DNA of 64,000 nucleotides from a gamma proteobacterium HIMB55 (GTDB taxonomy: Bacteria; Pseudomonadota; Gammaproteobacteria; Pseudomonadales; Halieaceae): NCBI GenBank assembly GCA_000227505.4, contig AGIF02000001.1, positions 2,438,035 to 2,502,034 of the forward strand, in the 5' to 3' direction. Shown here piece by piece: positions 9,667 to 20,257 of the stretch. The notes beneath the pieces are model-generated. The model saw only the letters and a list, made by a program, of their open reading frames with translations, was not told where the DNA came from and ran no database searches. Position 1 is the stretch's first letter. Every line of letters begins with the position of its first letter. The position numbers and the translations under genes were made by a program.

Positions 9667-11880
9667 GTGTCAACGCCGCTGCAAGCATTAGGAGCCTCAC
9701 TCACCGACGTATCTCGCCGGTTGCGGCTCCAAACAACCTCACGACCCCAACTCCTTCCAACGCACAATCAACGGCAGTCCTTGACTGGCTTTGAGGATGT
9801 GCTGAATACCTACTTGCCTTCAGAGCAGGTGAGCACCATCAAGCGCGCGTACTACTACGCTGAGCAGGCTCACTATGGTCAGGCGCGACGCACGGGTGAG
9901 CCCTATGTAACGCACCCTTTAGCGGTCGCCACCGTGTTGGCACGGATGCATATGGACCACGAAAGCATCATGGCGGCGCTGCTGCATGATGTCATTGAAG
10001 ACACAGGGGTTTCCAAGGAAGACATACGAACGCAGTTCGGTGAAGAAGTAGCCGATCTGGTCGATGGTGTGAGTAAGCTCACCCACGTCGAATTTGATAG
10101 TGCAGAGATAAAGCAGGCCGAGAACTTCCAAAAAATGGCGCTGGCCATGGCGCGAGATATTCGCGTCATCCTCGTGAAGCTCGCAGATCGACTGCACAAC
10201 ATGAGGACTTTGGGCGCACTCAAACCCGAGGCCAAAAAACGCATCGCCAACGAAACACTCGATATTTATGCGCCGATAGCAACCCGTCTCGGTATGAACG
10301 AAGTGCGCATGGAGTTTGAGGATCTCGGCCTTCGAACGCTGTATCCGATGCGAGCAAGACGAATCGAGGCGGCGCGCGAAGCCGCGCGCGGTCGTCGTAA
10401 GCAGCTCATTGAGGACATTACGGAGCAACTCGAGCAAGCGCTCACGCGCGACCACATCGAAGGCAAGGTCATTGGGCGCGAAAAACACTTGTATAGCATT
10501 TATTCAAAAATGCGAGAAAAGCGAAAGTCCTTTTCCGACATCATGGATATCTTCGCTTTTCGCGTCATTGTCGACGATGTAGATGCTTGCTACCGCGCAC
10601 TAGGTGTCGTTCATTCACTGTACAAGCCCGTACCGGGCGAATTTAAAGATTACATCGCCATCCCCAAGGCAAATGGCTATCAATCACTTCATACCGTGCT
10701 TAGAGGCATGCACGGTGTGCCGATTGAAATCCAGATTCGCACTCGCGACATGGAAGATATGGCCAACAACGGTATTGCTGCTCACTGGCTTTATAAAAGC
10801 AGTCAGGACACCGCCAATATTCCACAAATGCGCGCTCGCGAGTGGGTTAAAGGTCTGCTTGAGATGCAACAAACGGCGGGTAACTCACTCGAATTTATCG
10901 AGAGTGTCAAAGTCGACCTTTTCCCAGACGAGGTTTATGTCTTTACACCTCGTGGCGAAATTATGGAGCTTCCCAAAGGGGCCTGTGCCGTTGATTTCGC
11001 TTATGCAGTTCACACTGATGTCGGCAATCGGTGCGTCGCTTGCCGAATCAATAACCAATTGGCACCACTGTCAGAACCACTTGAAAGCGGCGTGAGTGTA
11101 GAGATCGTTACTTCACCGGCAGGCAGGCCAACGCCCTCATGGCTTAACTTCGTCGTGACTGCACGTGCGCGGTCTCAGATTCGACATTTCCTGAAACAAC
11201 AGCAGCATGAGGACTCGGTCGCGCTGGGGCAAAAACTATTAACCAAAGCTGTGGCCGCACTCTCGCCCGATGACGTTATCGACAACAGCGCCATCAAAGC
11301 TCGCGTTGAAGAGCATTACCCAGGATCCGACTATGAGACTATTCTCACTGACTTAGCGCTAGGTAATCAGTTGCCACAAGTTGTCGCAGCAGTGTTACTG
11401 GGCCAGTCGGGCGCATCTTTAGAAAACGACCAGAGCGCGATGGAGATCAAAGGCACCGAGGGCTATGTTCTGGTCTATGCTAAGTGCTGCTGTCCACTAC
11501 CGGGCGATCCCATTGAGGGTTTCCTTAGCCCCGACCGTGGTTTGGTTGTGCACCGTGAGAACTGTCGAAACCTCGACGATTTACGCGAGCAGCCAGAACG
11601 CCTAATGCCGTTGCGATGGGACGATCAGATCGAGGGCACCTACCCCGTTGCTTTGAGAATTGAAATGGCGAATCAGCGCGGCATGATCGCCACTCTAGCA
11701 ACAAAGCTTAGCGCCATTGGCCTAAATATTGAGCGGATCTCCGCGCAAGATGAGTCGGTGCACTTCTCAAATATCATTATCGAACTACAGCTCAACAGCC
11801 GGGTTCACCTGGCTCGCGTCATGAAACGGATTCGCGTTATGGAAGGTGTCCGCAAAGTCGTTCGTTGCAGTCGACGCTAA
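9667..11880 (+). CDS. spoT: Bifunctional (p)ppGpp synthetase/hydrolase SpoT
   Basis: 737 aa. Order of domains: HD hydrolase (about residues 70-200, with HPLAVA and the catalytic LLHDVIEDT, then DRLHNMRTL), synthetase (about 260-400, with FRVIVDDVDACYRALG and FKDYIAIPKANGYQSLHT), TGS (about 420-485, VFTPRGEIMELPKGACAVDF), a Cys-rich segment (CCCPLPGDPIEGF), and a C-terminal ACT domain. The HD motif is intact, so hydrolase activity is expected. The start is a GTG at 9667, giving an N-terminus about 25 residues longer than E. coli SpoT; a later start cannot be excluded. Confidence 0.95.
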   Translation: MSTPLQALGASLTDVSRRLRLQTTSRPQLLPTHNQRQSLTGFEDVLNTYLPSEQVSTIKRAYYYAEQAHYGQARRTGEPYVTHPLAVATVLARMHMDHESIMAALLHDVIEDTGVSKEDIRTQFGEEVADLVDGVSKLTHVEFDSAEIKQAENFQKMALAMARDIRVILVKLADRLHNMRTLGALKPEAKKRIANETLDIYAPIATRLGMNEVRMEFEDLGLRTLYPMRARRIEAAREAARGRRKQLIEDITEQLEQALTRDHIEGKVIGREKHLYSIYSKMREKRKSFSDIMDIFAFRVIVDDVDACYRALGVVHSLYKPVPGEFKDYIAIPKANGYQSLHTVLRGMHGVPIEIQIRTRDMEDMANNGIAAHWLYKSSQDTANIPQMRAREWVKGLLEMQQTAGNSLEFIESVKVDLFPDEVYVFTPRGEIMELPKGACAVDFAYAVHTDVGNRCVACRINNQLAPLSEPLESGVSVEIVTSPAGRPTPSWLNFVVTARARSQIRHFLKQQQHEDSVALGQKLLTKAVAALSPDDVIDNSAIKARVEEHYPGSDYETILTDLALGNQLPQVVAAVLLGQSGASLENDQSAMEIKGTEGYVLVYAKCCCPLPGDPIEGFLSPDRGLVVHRENCRNLDDLREQPERLMPLRWDDQIEGTYPVALRIEMANQRGMIATLATKLSAIGLNIERISAQDESVHFSNIIIELQLNSRVHLARVMKRIRVMEGVRKVVRCSRR

Positions 11881-11913
11881 TCACATCACAGCTTGATCAC
11901 CACAGGTAAAACC

Positions 11914-12297
11914 ATGAACAATCGCGCAGTTATCAGCACAGCAGCCGCCCCATCGGCCATTGGCCCTTACTCTCAAGCGGTAAAAGTGGGCAACACCGTC
12001 TGGATATCGGGTCAAATCCCTCTAGACCCCGAAACGATGGAAATTGTTGCTGGCGGCATCGAAGCAGAAACTCGACAAGTTTTTGCAAACTTACAGGCGA
12101 TTGCAGAAGCCGCTGGCGGTAGTCTGGATAACTCAGTAAAAATCAACATTTCACTCACCGACTTAGATAACTTCCAAGTCGTCAACGGTGTGATGGCCGA
12201 GGTCTTTAATGAGCCCTATCCGGCGCGCGCCTGTGTGCAAGTAGCCGCTCTCCCCAAAGGCGTGCAGGTTGAGATCGAAGCCATTCTCGCTATTTGA
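11914..12297 (+). CDS. ridA: RidA family enamine/imine deaminase
   Basis: 127 aa. RidA hydrolyses reactive 2-aminoacrylate and related imines formed by PLP enzymes. Visible: IGPYSQAVKVG, VWISGQIPLDP, and PARACVQVAALPKGVQVEIE with the conserved Arg and Glu. The ATG at 11914 fits the family and has AGGT upstream; an earlier in-frame TTG at 11893 is unlikely. It follows spoT as in Pseudomonas. Confidence 0.95.
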   Translation: MNNRAVISTAAAPSAIGPYSQAVKVGNTVWISGQIPLDPETMEIVAGGIEAETRQVFANLQAIAEAAGGSLDNSVKINISLTDLDNFQVVNGVMAEVFNEPYPARACVQVAALPKGVQVEIEAILAI

Positions 12298-12351
12298 TCA
12301 CTCGATTTTTCAACGCCCGTTTTTGCAAAAGAGCGCCGCTTTGATGAGCAA

Positions 12352-13209
12352 CTAAGCGCCAGGCTGCGTGAGTGCTTTGCTTAACGCTTCTCTGTAGCCC
12401 TCACGGAAGCTCGGGTATCGAAGCGAAAAACCTAATGCTTGTGGCTTGGCGTTACTGACTCGCCTGTTAGCGCGTGGCTGGTTATCTCGTTGCCCGACTG
12501 GCTCGCGACCAAGCTCGTGAAAACACCAAGCCTCCAGCTCCCCTGTCGTCACCGGAGTATTGTCGTTTAGGTTAAGCGTCGCGGGCAGCCGCTGACCCTG
12601 AAGATCACGTTTTATCAGCTCAGCAATGACACTCGCTGCGTCGTCTCTATGAATCCGGTTGGTAAAGCCGCTGCCGACCCGTGAGGACAGGCCCTCGAGT
12701 ATCGGGCGCAACATAATCGGATTCGCGCCGTCGTAAAGACCACTTGGCCGGACTACTGTGGTGATCGCGTGGCGTCGAAAGCACGCCTCTCCTGCAAGCA
12801 ACGCATCGACAAATGGATCTCCCGCCGCCAACGCCGAATCCTCATTCACCCAGCCGCCAGATCGCTCTGCATAGACCCGCGTTGAGGATACGAAGATGGC
12901 TCTTCGAGCATTGCTCAACAAGCTTGCTCCAGCAATATTCTCCGCAGCTCTTGCATAGCCCTGCTGATAACCTGCGATATCACGACTAGCGGGCACCGGC
13001 GTAAAAATTAGGTAGTCGGGTTTAATTTCAGCGGCTTTTGCCAGGCCGTCGAGCGGTCCATAGTCGCCATAAACGCCGTGGCTCAATGCGCCGGGTAAGT
13101 GCTCAGGACGACGCGACACACCGATCACGTCAGCGATTTCCAAAAGGTGAGGCAGGGCACGTTTAGCGAGATCGCCAAAACCTATGAACATTACTGTTGG
13201 AGTCTTCAC
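12352..13209 (-). CDS. YeeZ-like NAD(P)-binding epimerase/dehydratase family protein
   Basis: 285 aa. Rossmann start VMFIGFGDLAKRALPHLL, with the modified glycine motif of YeeZ-type proteins. Later SSTRVYAERSGGWVNED resembles the extended short-chain dehydrogenase region with Ser and Tyr, followed by VVRPSGLYDGANP. IHRDDAASVI and a C-terminal LRYPSFREGY are typical of the group. The substrate is unknown. It is divergent from recG across a 52-bp gap. Confidence 0.8.
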   Translation of the reverse strand: MKTPTVMFIGFGDLAKRALPHLLEIADVIGVSRRPEHLPGALSHGVYGDYGPLDGLAKAAEIKPDYLIFTPVPASRDIAGYQQGYARAAENIAGASLLSNARRAIFVSSTRVYAERSGGWVNEDSALAAGDPFVDALLAGEACFRRHAITTVVRPSGLYDGANPIMLRPILEGLSSRVGSGFTNRIHRDDAASVIAELIKRDLQGQRLPATLNLNDNTPVTTGELEAWCFHELGREPVGQRDNQPRANRRVSNAKPQALGFSLRYPSFREGYREALSKALTQPGA

Positions 13210-13261
13210 CTGTGTACCTTCGTCCCGCTATTATCAGAAGGCAAGGTAACCGAAGCTCACT

Positions 13262-15325
13262 GTGTCGAACAATATTCTTCAACTGCCACTCCGACAATTC
13301 AAAGGCGTTGGCCCAAAAGTTTTCAGCAAGCTTGAGTCCATGGGACTTAAGTCGGTTGAGGATTTACTGTTTCACTTTCCGCTCAGGTACCAAGACAAAA
13401 CTCGGCTTACATGCATAGGTGAACTGAGAGAGGGAATCGATGCAGTAGTCAGAGGCACAATACGCGCCTCAGGTATTGCCAAAGGCCGCAGACCCACCCT
13501 GATTGTAAAAGTAGATGACGGTACCGGATTAGTAACGTTACGTTTCTTCCATTTCCGTCGTGCCCAAGCACTTCAGCTGAAAGTCGGCGACACCATCACA
13601 CTCTTTGGGCAGCCGCGGCTCGTGGGAGGTGCCCCCGAATTTGCGCATCCTGAATACGCCGTTGGCGAACGCGAACCACAACTGGAAGAGGCGTTGACGC
13701 CAGTCTATCCGGTTACTGAGGGTATGGGTCAATCCACCATGCGCAACTTGACGCAGCAAGCCCTCACCTATCTGACCCAGAACCCACCCGAAGACCTCCT
13801 TACAGACCTTCCTAGTGACAGCCCATCGATTGCAGAGTCGATCAAGTTTCTGCACCGACCACCGCCCAAGGCTAATATCTCAGCCATTATTGCTGGCAAA
13901 CACCCCGCACAACTGCGTTTGGCACTGGAAGAGCTTGTTGCACATCAGATATCACTGCTGTCGCGACGTGCGCGAACACATCAAAAAATAGCCATATCTG
14001 TAAAGTCAAAGGGGACGCTTGCTTCGGCTATTACGGCTGATCTCCCCTTTGAGCTAACGGCGGCTCAGACGAGGGTCTGCTCAGAGATCTTGGCCGATCT
14101 TTGCAAATCGACGCCGATGCTGCGTCTACTACAAGGTGATGTTGGCTCCGGGAAAACGCTTGTCGCTGCTTTAACGGCGTCACATATGGTTGAGGCAGGA
14201 CATCAAGTTGCCTTGATGGCACCGACGGAGCTGCTTTCCGAACAGCATTTTTCTGGCTTTCAGAAGTGGTTCGAGCCTTTGGGAATAAAGGTTCTCTGGC
14301 TCACCGGACAAATAAAGGGCAAAGCGCGAAAAACAGCGCTTGAAAGTATCGAAGCGGGTGCGGTGGATATCGTTATTGGCACACATGCCTTATTTCAGGA
14401 AACGGTTGCCTTCAACTCCTTGGGGCTCGTACTTGTCGACGAGCAACACCGTTTTGGCGTCAATCAACGGCTCTCACTCACACAACGAGGGTTAAACGAA
14501 ATCACCCCGCACCAGCTCACGATGACCGCTACACCCATTCCCAGAACGCTCTCGATGGTGGCCTATGCTGATTTGGACTGTTCGACGATCGACGAGCTAC
14601 CTCCGGGTCGCAAGCCCATAACAACCGTGCTGATCGATAACGAGCGCCGGCAAAGCGTTATCGAGCGTGTTGGAAACGCCTGCCAACAAGGCCGACAAGC
14701 CTACTGGGTGTGCGCACTGATTGAAGAGAGCGAAGCGCTGGACGCCAACGCTGCAGAAGTTACGGCAGAACAACTAACCGAGGCGCTTCCCAATCTACGA
14801 ATTGGACTTCTTCATGGTCGTATTTCTAGTCAAGAGAAGGCGGCAATAATGGCCGCTTTTGCTAATGGCGACTTAGATATTTTGGTGGCCACAACAGTTA
14901 TCGAAGTGGGCGTCGACGTTCCCAACGCCAGCCTAATGATCATTGAGAACGCCGAGCGATTTGGGCTCGCCCAGCTTCATCAACTGCGAGGTCGAGTGGG
15001 GCGCGGAGCCGTGGAGAGCCATTGCTTGCTGATGTATCAATCACCGCTCAGTCAAACCGCTCGCGATAGGCTGACGGTTATGCGCGAGTCTCAGGATGGT
15101 TTTGTTTTAGCGGAAAAAGACCTTGAGATCAGAGGACCTGGCGAGGTATTGGGCACGCGACAAACCGGCGTTTCCTCGTTTCGCGTTGCTCAATTACCCG
15201 AGCACGACTATTTATTGGAGGAGGCGCAAGCCATGGCTTCGAATATCGTGAGTACAGACTCAGCTCGCGCAGATAAAATTGAGCAGCGCTGGACGCGCAC
15301 GCTCGAGGCTTTTGCACATGTTTAA
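13262..15325 (+). CDS. recG: ATP-dependent DNA helicase RecG
   Basis: 687 aa; branch-migrating helicase that remodels stalled forks and Holliday junctions. The N-terminal wedge/OB domain is at about residues 10-170 (LLFHFPLRYQDKT). Helicase motifs are Walker A GDVGSGKT, DEQH box (LVDEQHRFGV), TATPIPRTL, and the C-terminal HGRISSQEK, VATTVIEVGVDVPNA, QLRGRVGRG. GPGEVLGTRQTG near the end is RecG-specific. Starts with GTG. Confidence 0.97.
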   Translation: MSNNILQLPLRQFKGVGPKVFSKLESMGLKSVEDLLFHFPLRYQDKTRLTCIGELREGIDAVVRGTIRASGIAKGRRPTLIVKVDDGTGLVTLRFFHFRRAQALQLKVGDTITLFGQPRLVGGAPEFAHPEYAVGEREPQLEEALTPVYPVTEGMGQSTMRNLTQQALTYLTQNPPEDLLTDLPSDSPSIAESIKFLHRPPPKANISAIIAGKHPAQLRLALEELVAHQISLLSRRARTHQKIAISVKSKGTLASAITADLPFELTAAQTRVCSEILADLCKSTPMLRLLQGDVGSGKTLVAALTASHMVEAGHQVALMAPTELLSEQHFSGFQKWFEPLGIKVLWLTGQIKGKARKTALESIEAGAVDIVIGTHALFQETVAFNSLGLVLVDEQHRFGVNQRLSLTQRGLNEITPHQLTMTATPIPRTLSMVAYADLDCSTIDELPPGRKPITTVLIDNERRQSVIERVGNACQQGRQAYWVCALIEESEALDANAAEVTAEQLTEALPNLRIGLLHGRISSQEKAAIMAAFANGDLDILVATTVIEVGVDVPNASLMIIENAERFGLAQLHQLRGRVGRGAVESHCLLMYQSPLSQTARDRLTVMRESQDGFVLAEKDLEIRGPGEVLGTRQTGVSSFRVAQLPEHDYLLEEAQAMASNIVSTDSARADKIEQRWTRTLEAFAHV

Positions 15326-15415
15326 TGACGATCGTAGTTCTTAATCACTACCAACAGCTTCTTGCAGTCGCTTTTTACAGCTACCATTCGTCGCTATTGG
15401 TATAGGCTTTACATC

Positions 15416-16291
15416 ATGACTGCGCTCACATCCGGAAAGTTCGCTGCTTTGCTACGCGTTATGCGTTTTGACAAGCCGATCGGTACGTACTTGCTCTTAG
15501 CACCAGCGCTCTGGGGACTGATTATTGCCTCATCAGGCTTCCCAACTCTGTTTCTTTTTATCACTTTTGTCGTCGGCGCCTTTATTATGCGTTCAGCAGG
15601 CTGCACGACCAACGACTTAACCGACCGAAACCTAGACGGATTCGTTGAACGAACACGCGACAGACCGTTGGTCACAGGCGAGATATCGGTGTTTGAAGCG
15701 ATGAGTTTGCTGGTTTTACTCCTCGCCATTGCACTTTGGTTAGTCGTCCAGATTAATTGGCTGACAGTTCAGCTTTCAGTCATCGGTGCCATGCTGACAA
15801 TCATTTATCCCTTTATGAAGCGGATAACCCACTTGCCACAAGTTGTGCTGGGAGCGGCTTTCTCCTGGAGTATTCCGATGGCCTTTGCCGCAGCACAAAA
15901 CCAGTTGCCCATAGGCCTTTGGTGGTTATTTGCGGCAAATCTGTTGTGGGTGGTTGTCTACGATACACAGTACGCAATGGTGGATCGCGAGGATGACCTT
16001 GAAGTTGGCATCAAATCCACTGCCATCCTCTTCGGCGAGGCGGATACGCGAATCATCTTGTTACTGCAGCTATTTTGCTTGATTTGCTTTGTAGCGACGG
16101 GTATCAGCTTCGATCTTGGCGCCATTTATTACCTCTCCATAGCCCTGGTTGCCAGTCTATTTTTGCGCCACCAACAACTTATTGGAGATCGATCACGCGA
16201 AAGATGTTTCCAAGCATTTAACGAAAGCAAATGGATTGGCCTCATCGTGGCTGCAGGTTTGCTAGGACACTTTGCTGTACATCCCGTATAA
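15416..16291 (+). CDS. ubiA: 4-hydroxybenzoate octaprenyltransferase
   Basis: Prenylates 4-hydroxybenzoate in ubiquinone synthesis; an integral membrane enzyme. The ATG at 15416 gives 291 aa, the family length; an upstream TTG at 15362 adds 18 residues. Both Asp-rich motifs are present: NDLTDRNLDGFVERTRDRP and YDTQYAMVDREDDLEVGIKS. There are about eight hydrophobic helices. ubiC is not adjacent. Confidence 0.95.
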   Translation: MTALTSGKFAALLRVMRFDKPIGTYLLLAPALWGLIIASSGFPTLFLFITFVVGAFIMRSAGCTTNDLTDRNLDGFVERTRDRPLVTGEISVFEAMSLLVLLLAIALWLVVQINWLTVQLSVIGAMLTIIYPFMKRITHLPQVVLGAAFSWSIPMAFAAAQNQLPIGLWWLFAANLLWVVVYDTQYAMVDREDDLEVGIKSTAILFGEADTRIILLLQLFCLICFVATGISFDLGAIYYLSIALVASLFLRHQQLIGDRSRERCFQAFNESKWIGLIVAAGLLGHFAVHPV

Positions 16292-16319
16292 GCATTGATG
16301 CAAACAAACCGGTAGCCGC

Positions 16320-17456
16320 GTGGAACTTCAAATTTTTCCGAATGTAACAGACCTCCCCTCTGATGCATGGGCACAGGCATTTTCATCGGGCTATCCCTTT
16401 CTAAAGCACGGATTTTTGGAAGGACTGGAATCGTCGGGCAGCACTAGCGGTAACTCAGGCTGGCAAAACTGCCACCTCATGTTAAGCGAGGGTAATGCGC
16501 CGCTGGCAATGGCACCTGGATTCCTCAAGAGCCATAGCTACGGTGAATACGTGTTTGATTGGTCGTGGGCGGATGCTTGGCATCGAAGTGGTCTTGAGTA
16601 CTACCCCAAGCTTGTGACCGCTGTTCCTTTCACGCCGGCCAGCGGTCCAAGGATTTGGACCAAGGAAAACGCTAAGCACGCGCTACCCAGCTTTGTTGGC
16701 GCTGTCACCCACTGGTGTGAGTCAGAGAAAATATCGAGCTGGCATATCCTATTTCCGGAGGAAGAAGCGTCACGCGAATTAGCTGATCTCGGCTTGGTTC
16801 AACGAATGACCACACAGTTTCATTGGTTTAACCGTGGCTATTCCTGCTTCGATGATTTTTTGAGTGAATTTAATAGCCGAAAGCGCAAAGCACTCAAAAA
16901 AGAGCGGGCAGCCATGGCCGCACAGAACCTCCGGTTATATACCAAAACAGGGTCTGAGATCTCAGAGGATGACTGGGCGTTCTTCTACTACTGCTATCAA
17001 ACAACCTATTTGAAGCGCAGTGGCCACGAGGGCTACTTAACCGGTGGTTTCTTTACTGAGGTCTGTCCGTCACTGGGTGAAGACACCGTCATGGTCATCG
17101 CACATGAAGGCGAAAACCCTGTTGCCGCAGCCCTTTATTTTGTTGATAACAACACCCTTTACGGGCGGTATTGGGGCTGTTTAAAAGAATTCGATTTCCT
17201 GCATTTTGAGGCTTGCTACTACCGCGGTATCGAATATTGCATAGAAAAGGGACTCTCGCGTTTCGATCCTGGCGCTCAAGGCGAGCATAAGATTCAGCGG
17301 GGCTTTGAACCAACGCTGACTTATTCAAATCATTGGATTGGTGAGCCAAGACTCAAGGATGCTGTAGCTGATTTTTGCCGGCGAGACTGCGATCAGGTTC
17401 GCCGATATCGCGATGAGGCGGCGACACTACTCCCCTTTAAGCAGCAGAGCGCTTAA
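16320..17456 (+). CDS. COG3146 family protein (GNAT-like acyltransferase, peptidoglycan-precursor FemAB-like fold)
   Basis: 378 aa, the full family length. Family-specific features: [15 protein letters not shown] near the N-terminus, [39 protein letters not shown], and [19 protein letters not shown] near the C-terminus. COG3146 proteins are assigned to the N-acyltransferase superfamily; the substrate is not known to me. GTG start. The stop shares the palindromic TTAA with the convergent yaaA stop. Confidence 0.85.
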   Translation: MELQIFPNVTDLPSDAWAQAFSSGYPFLKHGFLEGLESSGSTSGNSGWQNCHLMLSEGNAPLAMAPGFLKSHSYGEYVFDWSWADAWHRSGLEYYPKLVTAVPFTPASGPRIWTKENAKHALPSFVGAVTHWCESEKISSWHILFPEEEASRELADLGLVQRMTTQFHWFNRGYSCFDDFLSEFNSRKRKALKKERAAMAAQNLRLYTKTGSEISEDDWAFFYYCYQTTYLKRSGHEGYLTGGFFTEVCPSLGEDTVMVIAHEGENPVAAALYFVDNNTLYGRYWGCLKEFDFLHFEACYYRGIEYCIEKGLSRFDPGAQGEHKIQRGFEPTLTYSNHWIGEPRLKDAVADFCRRDCDQVRRYRDEAATLLPFKQQSA

Positions 17457-18232
17457 GACGGCGCTTCATCACGCAAGAAAACCCATTGATCACCCTTCGA
17501 CTCTGCTTCGCTGTAGTAGTAACCAGCCTCGGCAAATGATTTTAATGCTTCAGGTTCAGTAATGTGGTTATCGATGATGTACCTCGCCATTATGCCGCGT
17601 GCCTTCTTCGCAAAGAATGAGATCATCTTGTACTGACCGTTCTTTAAATCCTTGAACTGCGGCGTAATGACGTCTGCGTTGAGCAGTTTAGGCTTCACTG
17701 CTTTGAAGTACTCGTTCGAAGCAAGGTTGATCAAGACGTCTGTGTTCGCATTGGCTAAATCGTCATTCAATGTGTCCGTTAACTGCGCACCCCAAAATTC
17801 ATAAAGGTTTTTACCGCGTTGGTTTGCGAACTTTAACCCCATCTCAAGACGGTAGGGCTGCATGAGATCAAGCGGGCGCAAAAGACCGTACAGCCCCGAG
17901 AGAATACGCAGTCGATCCTGCGCAAAAGCGAGACCCTCTTCAGACAGCGTCTCTGCTTGCAAGCCAGTGTAAACATCGCCCTTAAAGGCAAGAACGGCTT
18001 GCTTAGCGTTGTCAGACGTAGACTCGGCTTGCCAGTTCATGAACCGCTCGTGATTTAAGTGGGCAATCTGCTCGCTTACGCCCATCAAGCTGCGAATGTC
18101 GTCAGGGTTAAGGCCCCTCGCGTCCTCGACAAGAAGCGCCGACTGATCCATGAACCTCGGCACGGTAGATGACTGAGTAATTGGTGCCGTTTCGTAATCA
18201 AGTGTTTTCGCGGGTGACAGTACAGTAAGCAC
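17453..18232 (-). CDS. yaaA: YaaA (DUF328) peroxide stress protein
   Basis: 259 aa. YaaA lowers free iron and limits DNA damage during peroxide stress in E. coli. The N-terminus [14 protein letters not shown] is the family hallmark. Others are [32 protein letters not shown], and [17 protein letters not shown]. Complete, single domain. Its 3' end overlaps the preceding convergent gene by 4 bp. Confidence 0.95.
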   Translation of the reverse strand: MLTVLSPAKTLDYETAPITQSSTVPRFMDQSALLVEDARGLNPDDIRSLMGVSEQIAHLNHERFMNWQAESTSDNAKQAVLAFKGDVYTGLQAETLSEEGLAFAQDRLRILSGLYGLLRPLDLMQPYRLEMGLKFANQRGKNLYEFWGAQLTDTLNDDLANANTDVLINLASNEYFKAVKPKLLNADVITPQFKDLKNGQYKMISFFAKKARGIMARYIIDNHITEPEALKSFAEAGYYYSEAESKGDQWVFLRDEAPS

Positions 18233-18304
18233 GATGATTCTCTCTGCAATTGCTGTTCACTCGATGATAACCTTCAACGTCGTCTTGAGAAACGGGTTAA
18301 CACA

Positions 18305-18823
18305 GTGAACTACTGGGCAACTTTTGCGCAGACCATCAACCACACTAATCGCGCAATTGGCAGTGGTGTTGCATATGCGAGTATCGCGATGGCGCTTGTC
18401 ACCACTTGTGTTGTGATTCTCCGGTATGGGTTTGAGCAAGGTGCCATTGCTGCTCAGGAATCAGTGCTTTACCTGCATGGCACTCTTTTCATGCTGGGTG
18501 CTGCGCCCACCTTGCTCTCAGACAAACACGTACGCGTTGACGTCTTTTATAGGAATTTTAGTCCACGCCAGCAAACCTGGGTGAATACGCTTGGGCACAC
18601 GTTATTCACGATACCTATTTGCCTCTTAATCATCTTTGGCTCTTGGGGCTATGTCGCTGAGAGCTGGTCAATCTTGGAGTCTTCACCCGAGCCTGGTGGT
18701 ATCCCTGCAGTGTTCCTTTTAAAAACTCTGATACCCGCTATGGCCGTACTTCTGTTGTTACAAGCGATCAGTGCAATCATCAGTGGTCTAGTTGAGTTGT
18801 GCGAGGTGCCCACAAGTGATTGA
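18305..18823 (+). CDS. TRAP transporter small permease (DctQ)
   Basis: 172 aa with about four hydrophobic helices, the layout of DctQ. LLSDKHVRVDVFY and the SSPEPGGIPAVFLLKTLIP stretch are typical of the DctQ partners of 2-oxoacid-type TRAP systems. GTG start. The stop overlaps the proposed start of the large permease, so the two are translationally coupled. The binding-protein gene is not in this operon but lies convergent at 20637-21794. Confidence 0.9.
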   Translation: MNYWATFAQTINHTNRAIGSGVAYASIAMALVTTCVVILRYGFEQGAIAAQESVLYLHGTLFMLGAAPTLLSDKHVRVDVFYRNFSPRQQTWVNTLGHTLFTIPICLLIIFGSWGYVAESWSILESSPEPGGIPAVFLLKTLIPAMAVLLLLQAISAIISGLVELCEVPTSD

Positions 18824-20186
18824 AGGTGAGTTAGCGCTTGCTCTCTTTGCAAGCGTCTGTGTTCTGCTGCTTTTTGGTTTTCCTGTAGCACTTACCTTGG
18901 GTGGCACAGCATTGCTTTTCGCCTCGCTCGGCGTTATTGCAGGTCATTTCGATGCCAGCTTCGTCGCCGCTTTGTCGGGCCGAATCTTCGGCACGATAAC
19001 TAACGAGACGCTGGTAGCTGTCCCCTTATTTATATTAATGGGTGTAACGCTCGAACGCGCAAAGATTGCTGAAGAACTACTCACGGCAATGGCGAATGCC
19101 TTGGGCAATCGGACCGGTGGATTAGGCATGGCGGTCATCATAGTGGGCGCGCTCTTGGCGGCTAGCACCGGGATTGTAGGCGCGACCGTCGTGACGATGG
19201 GTGTTCTTGCGCTGCCTTCTATGTTGCGCGCCGGATACGACCCAAAGCTTGCGACCGGACTCATTTGTGCGACCGGTACTCTTGGCCAAATCATCCCGCC
19301 ATCAATTGCGCTTGTTCTGCTTGGTGACATTATGTCGACGGCCTATCAGCAGGCGCAGCTTCAAAGCGGCATCATCAATACACAAACTGTCTCGGTTGGT
19401 GATCTCTTCGTAGGCTCTCTCGTGCCCGGTATCGTGCTGGTCAGCCTTTATCTCAGTTATTTGCTCTTTGTGGGCTGGCGCAATCCTGCAAGTTGTCCGC
19501 CACCAGAGGACACGGCTGGAGCTGCAGATACGAGTGTTATAGGCGCGATTATTCCTCCACTTGCCCTGATAACCATCGTGCTTGGTTCAATCATCTTAGG
19601 GGCAGCGACGCCAACCGAGGCCGCGGGTGTTGGTGCTGTAGGCGCAATGATCTTAGCGGCCTACAAATCTGCACTCAGTCCGACCGTCATCAAAGAAATC
19701 GCGCGCTCCACCATGGAGACCACAAGTATGGTCTTCTTGATTTTGATTGGAGCAGCACTCTTTTCTCTGGTCTTTAGAGGCTTTGGCGGTGATGAGATTA
19801 TCGAGGCTTTCTTTGAAAGCTTGGGTGGTGGACCGCACGTGGCGCTACTTATCGTAATGCTAGTCATGTTCCTGCTGGGTTTTATTCTCGATTTCATCGA
19901 AATCACCTTTGTCGTGGTTCCGATTGTTGCGCCCATTTTGCTATCTATGGGCTTTGACCCAGTTTGGTTGGGTGTGATGATCGCGGTGAACCTACAGACC
20001 TCATTCCTGACACCTCCTTTTGGTTTTGCACTTTTTTACTTACGTGGAGTTGCTGATGAATCGGTGGCAACGAGCGACATATACCGTGGCGTCGTTCCCT
20101 TCGTACTACTTCAGCTAGCGTTGCTCGCTGCGCTCTGGTTGGTTCCAGATATTGTCACTTGGCTGCCCAGCATGATGGGGCGTTGA
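18816..20186 (+). CDS. TRAP transporter large permease (DctM)
   Basis: About 456 aa, 12 or more hydrophobic helices. DctM is the ion-coupled channel subunit for solute uptake. Visible: PLFILMGVTLERAKIAEELL, GATVVTMGVLALPSML, GTLGQIIPPSIALVLLGDI, ATPTEAAGVGAVGA, and TSFLTPPFGFALFYLRGVA. The start is taken as GTG at 18816, overlapping the dctQ stop with GAGGTG about 7 nt upstream; a TTG 24 bp earlier is possible. Confidence 0.93.
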   Translation: MIEGELALALFASVCVLLLFGFPVALTLGGTALLFASLGVIAGHFDASFVAALSGRIFGTITNETLVAVPLFILMGVTLERAKIAEELLTAMANALGNRTGGLGMAVIIVGALLAASTGIVGATVVTMGVLALPSMLRAGYDPKLATGLICATGTLGQIIPPSIALVLLGDIMSTAYQQAQLQSGIINTQTVSVGDLFVGSLVPGIVLVSLYLSYLLFVGWRNPASCPPPEDTAGAADTSVIGAIIPPLALITIVLGSIILGAATPTEAAGVGAVGAMILAAYKSALSPTVIKEIARSTMETTSMVFLILIGAALFSLVFRGFGGDEIIEAFFESLGGGPHVALLIVMLVMFLLGFILDFIEITFVVVPIVAPILLSMGFDPVWLGVMIAVNLQTSFLTPPFGFALFYLRGVADESVATSDIYRGVVPFVLLQLALLAALWLVPDIVTWLPSMMGR

Positions 20187-20257
20187 TCTAAGGTGCTACA
20201 GCAACAGTAAATGTGACATGAGACCTTAAGTCACGAACGCCATTTCCGGAGACAGCG

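Noticed and set aside
9919-10488. 189-codon antisense frame in spoT
   Set aside because: Opposes the HD and synthetase domains of spoT; no recognisable motifs.
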